Below, piece after piece: positions 61,541-64,000 of a stretch of DNA of 64,000 nt. This DNA is from Dysgonomonadaceae bacterium zrk40 (GTDB lineage Bacteria; Bacteroidota; Bacteroidia; Bacteroidales; Dysgonomonadaceae), in NCBI GenBank assembly GCA_016916535.1, contig CP070276.1:1860001-1924000 (forward strand), read 5' to 3'. The position numbers were made by a program, and so were the translations under genes. The number at the start of each line of letters is the position of its first letter. The first letter of the stretch is position 1. Under the pieces are notes generated by a model that did not search any database, was not told where the DNA came from, and saw only the letters and a list, made by a program, of their open reading frames with translations.

Positions 61541-62101
61541 ATGAAATATTTGATTGCGGGATTGGGCAACATCGGACCTGATTATGAGCAAACCCGCCAC
61601 AATATAGGTTTTATGGTGTTGGACGCTTTTGCAAAAGCGTCCAATGCTGTTTTTGAGGATCGCCGTTACGGCTTTGTGGCCGAGATGCGGTTGCGTAACA
61701 AGATGTTGCTGTTGCTCAAACCCTCCACCTTTATGAACCTGAGCGGGAATGCAATCCGTTATTGGCTGCAGAAGGAGAAAATCGACAACCAACAGCTGCT
61801 GGTGGTGGTGGACGATCTGGCTCTTCCTTTCGGGACGCTGCGTCTCAAAGCCAAAGGGAGTGATGCGGGACACAATGGATTGAAGCATATTCAGGAGTTG
61901 ATAGGGCAGGATTACCCGCGACTGCGGTTCGGTATCGGGAATGATTTCCCACGTGGACGTCAGGTGGATTATGTGCTTGAACCCTTTTCCCCGGAGGAGC
62001 AGTTGCTGTTACCGGAACGCATTGAAACAGCGGTGGATATGATCAGGAATTTTTGTCTGGCCGGTATCAACACCACAATGAATCAATACAACAATAAGTA
62101 A
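61541..62101 (+). CDS. pth: Peptidyl-tRNA hydrolase
   Basis: Releases tRNA from prematurely dropped peptidyl-tRNA. It has 186 residues: [22 protein letters not shown] (abridged: QTRHNIGFM with catalytic His at about 20), [24 protein letters not shown] and GHNGLKHI. The ATG at 61541 follows the rplY stop. Confidence 0.96.
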   Translation: MKYLIAGLGNIGPDYEQTRHNIGFMVLDAFAKASNAVFEDRRYGFVAEMRLRNKMLLLLKPSTFMNLSGNAIRYWLQKEKIDNQQLLVVVDDLALPFGTLRLKAKGSDAGHNGLKHIQELIGQDYPRLRFGIGNDFPRGRQVDYVLEPFSPEEQLLLPERIETAVDMIRNFCLAGINTTMNQYNNK

Positions 62102-62112
62102 TCTGTTGAGTG

Positions 62113-62517
62113 ATGGAAGAAGTGCGCATAGACAAATGGCTCTGGGCGGTACGTATCTTCAAGACGCGGACAGCCGCCACGGAGGCCTGCAAAAAAGGAA
62201 GGGTCCTGATTGGAGAGGCATCGATGAAGCCTTCCCGGAATGTCAGAGTGGGGGAAGTGATCAAAGTCAGGAAGCCTCCCGTGACCTATTCCTTCAAGGT
62301 CCTTGCCCTTGCGGAAAAACGAATGGGAGCGAGATTGGTGCCGGAGTATATGGAGAACGTGACTCCTCAGGAGCAGTATGAGCTGTTGGAGCTTAAAAGC
62401 ATCAGCGGGTTCGTAGACCGACAACGCGGGACGGGACGTCCCACCAAGAAGGAACGGCGCGACCTGGACCAGTTTGCTGACAGCATTCCTGAAGACCTCT
62501 TCAACTGGGATGAATAA
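62113..62517 (+). CDS. S4-domain RNA-binding protein, Hsp15-like
   Basis: 134 residues. The S4 domain (about 3-65: VRIDKWLWAVRIFKTRTAA) has a basic face, followed by a Lys/Arg-rich C-terminal tail. Hsp15 rescues nascent-chain-bearing 50S subunits in E. coli. Its placement after pth fits a role in ribosome rescue (inference). Confidence 0.85.
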   Translation: MEEVRIDKWLWAVRIFKTRTAATEACKKGRVLIGEASMKPSRNVRVGEVIKVRKPPVTYSFKVLALAEKRMGARLVPEYMENVTPQEQYELLELKSISGFVDRQRGTGRPTKKERRDLDQFADSIPEDLFNWDE

Positions 62518-62548
62518 GGGATTCCTTAGCGGGAGACCCTTATTTTTT
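62513..62548 (+). terminator. Terminator overlapping the S4-gene stop codon
   Basis: AATAAGGG (62513-62520) pairs with CCCTTATT (62537-62544), followed by a T-run to about 62549. The left arm contains the TAA stop codon, and the right arm lies inside the end of the convergent comB-like gene. Confidence 0.7.
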
Positions 62549-63242
62549 TGTCTGTGCGGTTGTAGAGTGGCACTACCTCAAGGGTGTCACTGCTCAGACA
62601 GTAGGCCGCATCTCCCTCCGCACCGTTGGCCAGGAGGCGCCCGTAGTGCTCACTGCTCTTTAGAAAACCCATCGGATCTGCTTTCGCCTGCAGCCACAAC
62701 AGTTGGGCTACCCGCACCGCATCTGAACCGATGGCCACCTTTCCAGAGGCAGAGAGCCTTTCCAGAAGAGCACCCCCGAAGAGCATATCTTCCAGGTTGA
62801 TCCGGTTGTTCCACCCCGCACAGAGTACCACAATTCGTTCTGCATGTTCGATGCAGTAGTGGCTTAACGCACCGATGTTTGAGAAGGATCCTATCAACAG
62901 CTCCTGTGCGTTTGCACCCTCTCTGATGGCCATTGTGCCATTGGTGGTGGTGAAGACAACCTCTCTCCCTGCTACCCTTTCAGGAGTGTAATCGAAGGGG
63001 GAGTTGCCAAAGTCAGCAAAGTCGCACTTTCGCGTATGTCGTTCTGCTCCCACCAGGTAGCCATCATTCTTGTAACGTTTCGCCTCCTCAATCTCTGCCA
63101 CGGGGATGATTGCTGTGGCACCGTTGTGGAGCATGCGGCACATGGTGGTTGATGCACGAAAGATATCGACCACGATCACGGTGTCATTTTCTTTTCGGTA
63201 GTAAGGGTAGAGGGCGGGAGATGGGGCAATGTCGATGATCAT
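62526..63242 (-). CDS. ComB-family 2-phosphosulfolactate phosphatase-like protein
   Basis: 238 residues, COG2045 family. Conserved family parts seen: VIVVDIFRASTTM (about 24-36), VGAERHTRKCDFADFGNSP and FTTTNGTMAI. In methanogens ComB dephosphorylates phosphosulfolactate for coenzyme M. The substrate in this anaerobic bacterium is not known. ATG 63242 is chosen since a -7 box lies 18 bases upstream. Confidence 0.85.
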   Translation of the reverse strand: MIIDIAPSPALYPYYRKENDTVIVVDIFRASTTMCRMLHNGATAIIPVAEIEEAKRYKNDGYLVGAERHTRKCDFADFGNSPFDYTPERVAGREVVFTTTNGTMAIREGANAQELLIGSFSNIGALSHYCIEHAERIVVLCAGWNNRINLEDMLFGGALLERLSASGKVAIGSDAVRVAQLLWLQAKADPMGFLKSSEHYGRLLANGAEGDAAYCLSSDTLEVVPLYNRTDKKIRVSR

Positions 63243-63260
63243 ACCATTGATGTTTGAATG

Positions 63261-63268
63261 CAAAGATA
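63261..63268 (-). promoter_or_regulatory. -7 promoter box for the comB-like gene
   Basis: TATCTTTG on the minus strand, 18 bases before the ATG. Confidence 0.55.
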
Positions 63269-63416
63269 GGAACAATTTGTCTGAAAGCAAAACAACAAAG
63301 CAGGACCACTGATTCGATGTCAGTTTACAGTGTAGTGTAGTGGTGAGGACGATGCAAAATTTTTTGTATCTTTCGCCCCGAATTAAAAAAAGTGCATCAC
63401 AAAAGTTTTCTTTTGA

Positions 63417-64000
63417 ATGAAACAACAGTTGAAGATTACCAACTATAAGGTCATATTGGCTTCTGCTTCACCCAGGAGACAAGAACTCCTCTCAGGGATC
63501 GACCTGGCATATGAATTACGCACCCTGCCCGATGTTGATGAATCCTTTCCGGATGATCTGCCACATGAGGAGGTCGCGGAATACCTGGCACGCAAGAAGG
63601 CTACAGCATACACCGACGCATTGAAGGAGGATGAATTGCTGATCACTGCCGATACGATTGTACTGTTGAACGGAATGATTTTGGGTAAACCCACCGATAG
63701 AGAGGAGGCACAACGGATGCTGCGGATCCTCTCCGGTAAACGACACAGGGTGATCACCGGTGTCTGCCTCACCTCGATACGGAAATCACACTCCTTTTCT
63801 GATACAGCCTGGGTGACCTTTGGTGAGCTTACCGATGAAGAGATTGATTCTTATCTCGATCGTTATAACCCAATGGACAAGGCGGGAGCCTACGGTGTGC
63901 AGGAGTGGATTGGTTATGTGGGTGTGGAAAAGATTGAGGGTTCTTACTTCAACGTGATGGGCTTTCCCATTTACAAAGTGTACCGCGAGTTGAAGCGGTT
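63417..64000 (+). CDS. Maf-family nucleoside triphosphate pyrophosphatase (cut by window edge)
   Basis: The frame is open from ATG 63417 to the window end, 194 residues; Maf proteins are about 190-200, so little is missing. Family motifs: LASASPRRQELL (about 16-27), DEL-LITADTIVLLNG, GKPTDREEA, SGKRHRVITGVCLTS and DKAGAYGVQEW. It hydrolyses dTTP/UTP or modified nucleotides. A near-consensus -7 box (TATCTTTC, 63367-63374) precedes it. Confidence 0.93.
   Translation, partial: MKQQLKITNYKVILASASPRRQELLSGIDLAYELRTLPDVDESFPDDLPHEEVAEYLARKKATAYTDALKEDELLITADTIVLLNGMILGKPTDREEAQRMLRILSGKRHRVITGVCLTSIRKSHSFSDTAWVTFGELTDEEIDSYLDRYNPMDKAGAYGVQEWIGYVGVEKIEGSYFNVMGFPIYKVYRELKR

Overview
The window is about 64 kb of a Bacteroidota chromosome, almost certainly order Bacteroidales and plausibly the Dysgonomonadaceae/Porphyromonadaceae side (inference from gene content). 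The evidence is at least fifteen matches to the Bacteroidota -7 promoter element TAnnTTTG in front of operons, a complete Bat aerotolerance operon, a NigD-like lipoprotein, DUF6089, DUF6242 and DUF4294 proteins, a DAHP synthase-chorismate mutase fusion, and a fucR-fucI-type fucose locus. No rRNA, tRNA, CRISPR array, prophage or plasmid function was seen. Both edges cut genes: dnaE on the left and maf on the right.

Layout. 1-2941: dnaE N-terminus and a POT peptide transporter, both on the minus strand. 3091-7310: an aromatic amino acid operon (pheA, aminotransferase, DAHP synthase-chorismate mutase, tyrA) behind what looks like a complete ribosome-mediated attenuator: promoter, 18-residue Phe/Tyr/Trp-rich leader peptide, antiterminator and terminator. 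7388-10486: cyclophilin, LptF/G permease and tgt (minus). 10738-12293: lipA-lipB. 12425-21657: Bat operon (moxR, DUF58, a BatD-like membrane protein, batA, batB, batC, batD, batE) followed by a PAP2 phosphatase. 21790-23335: a small HTH protein and a DUF2007-UspA fusion. 23412-30213 (minus): envelope operon DUF6242, DUF6089, uppS, bamA, ompH, ompH. 30298-34614: ribD, then prmC-recX-comF and pyrE-SRPBCC.

34850-45876 (minus): L-fucose locus, transcribed fucR, fucI, fucU, fucP, GH29 and GH95. A 1.64-kb insertion sequence with 10-bp terminal repeats and a 4-bp target duplication sits between fucR and fucI, cutting what was about a 28-bp intergenic gap. 46123-51320 (minus): NigD-like lipoprotein, SulP-YgiQ pair, DUF4294. 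51526-57120: acyl-CoA synthetase, leuS and a YitT-family protein. 57407-60585 (minus): winged-helix protein and nusB-yajC-ybbR-coaE. 60946-62517: rplY-pth-S4 protein. 62526-63242: ComB-like phosphatase (minus). 63417-64000: maf (partial).

Most of the window is housekeeping. The points that stand out are the pheA attenuator, the insertion sequence inside the fucose operon, two intergenic elements that combine an 11-bp period with a long perfect palindrome, and a Tyr-Gly-Gly repeat inside BamA. Promoter, terminator and operator calls come from reading the sequence only; no searches or folding programs were run.
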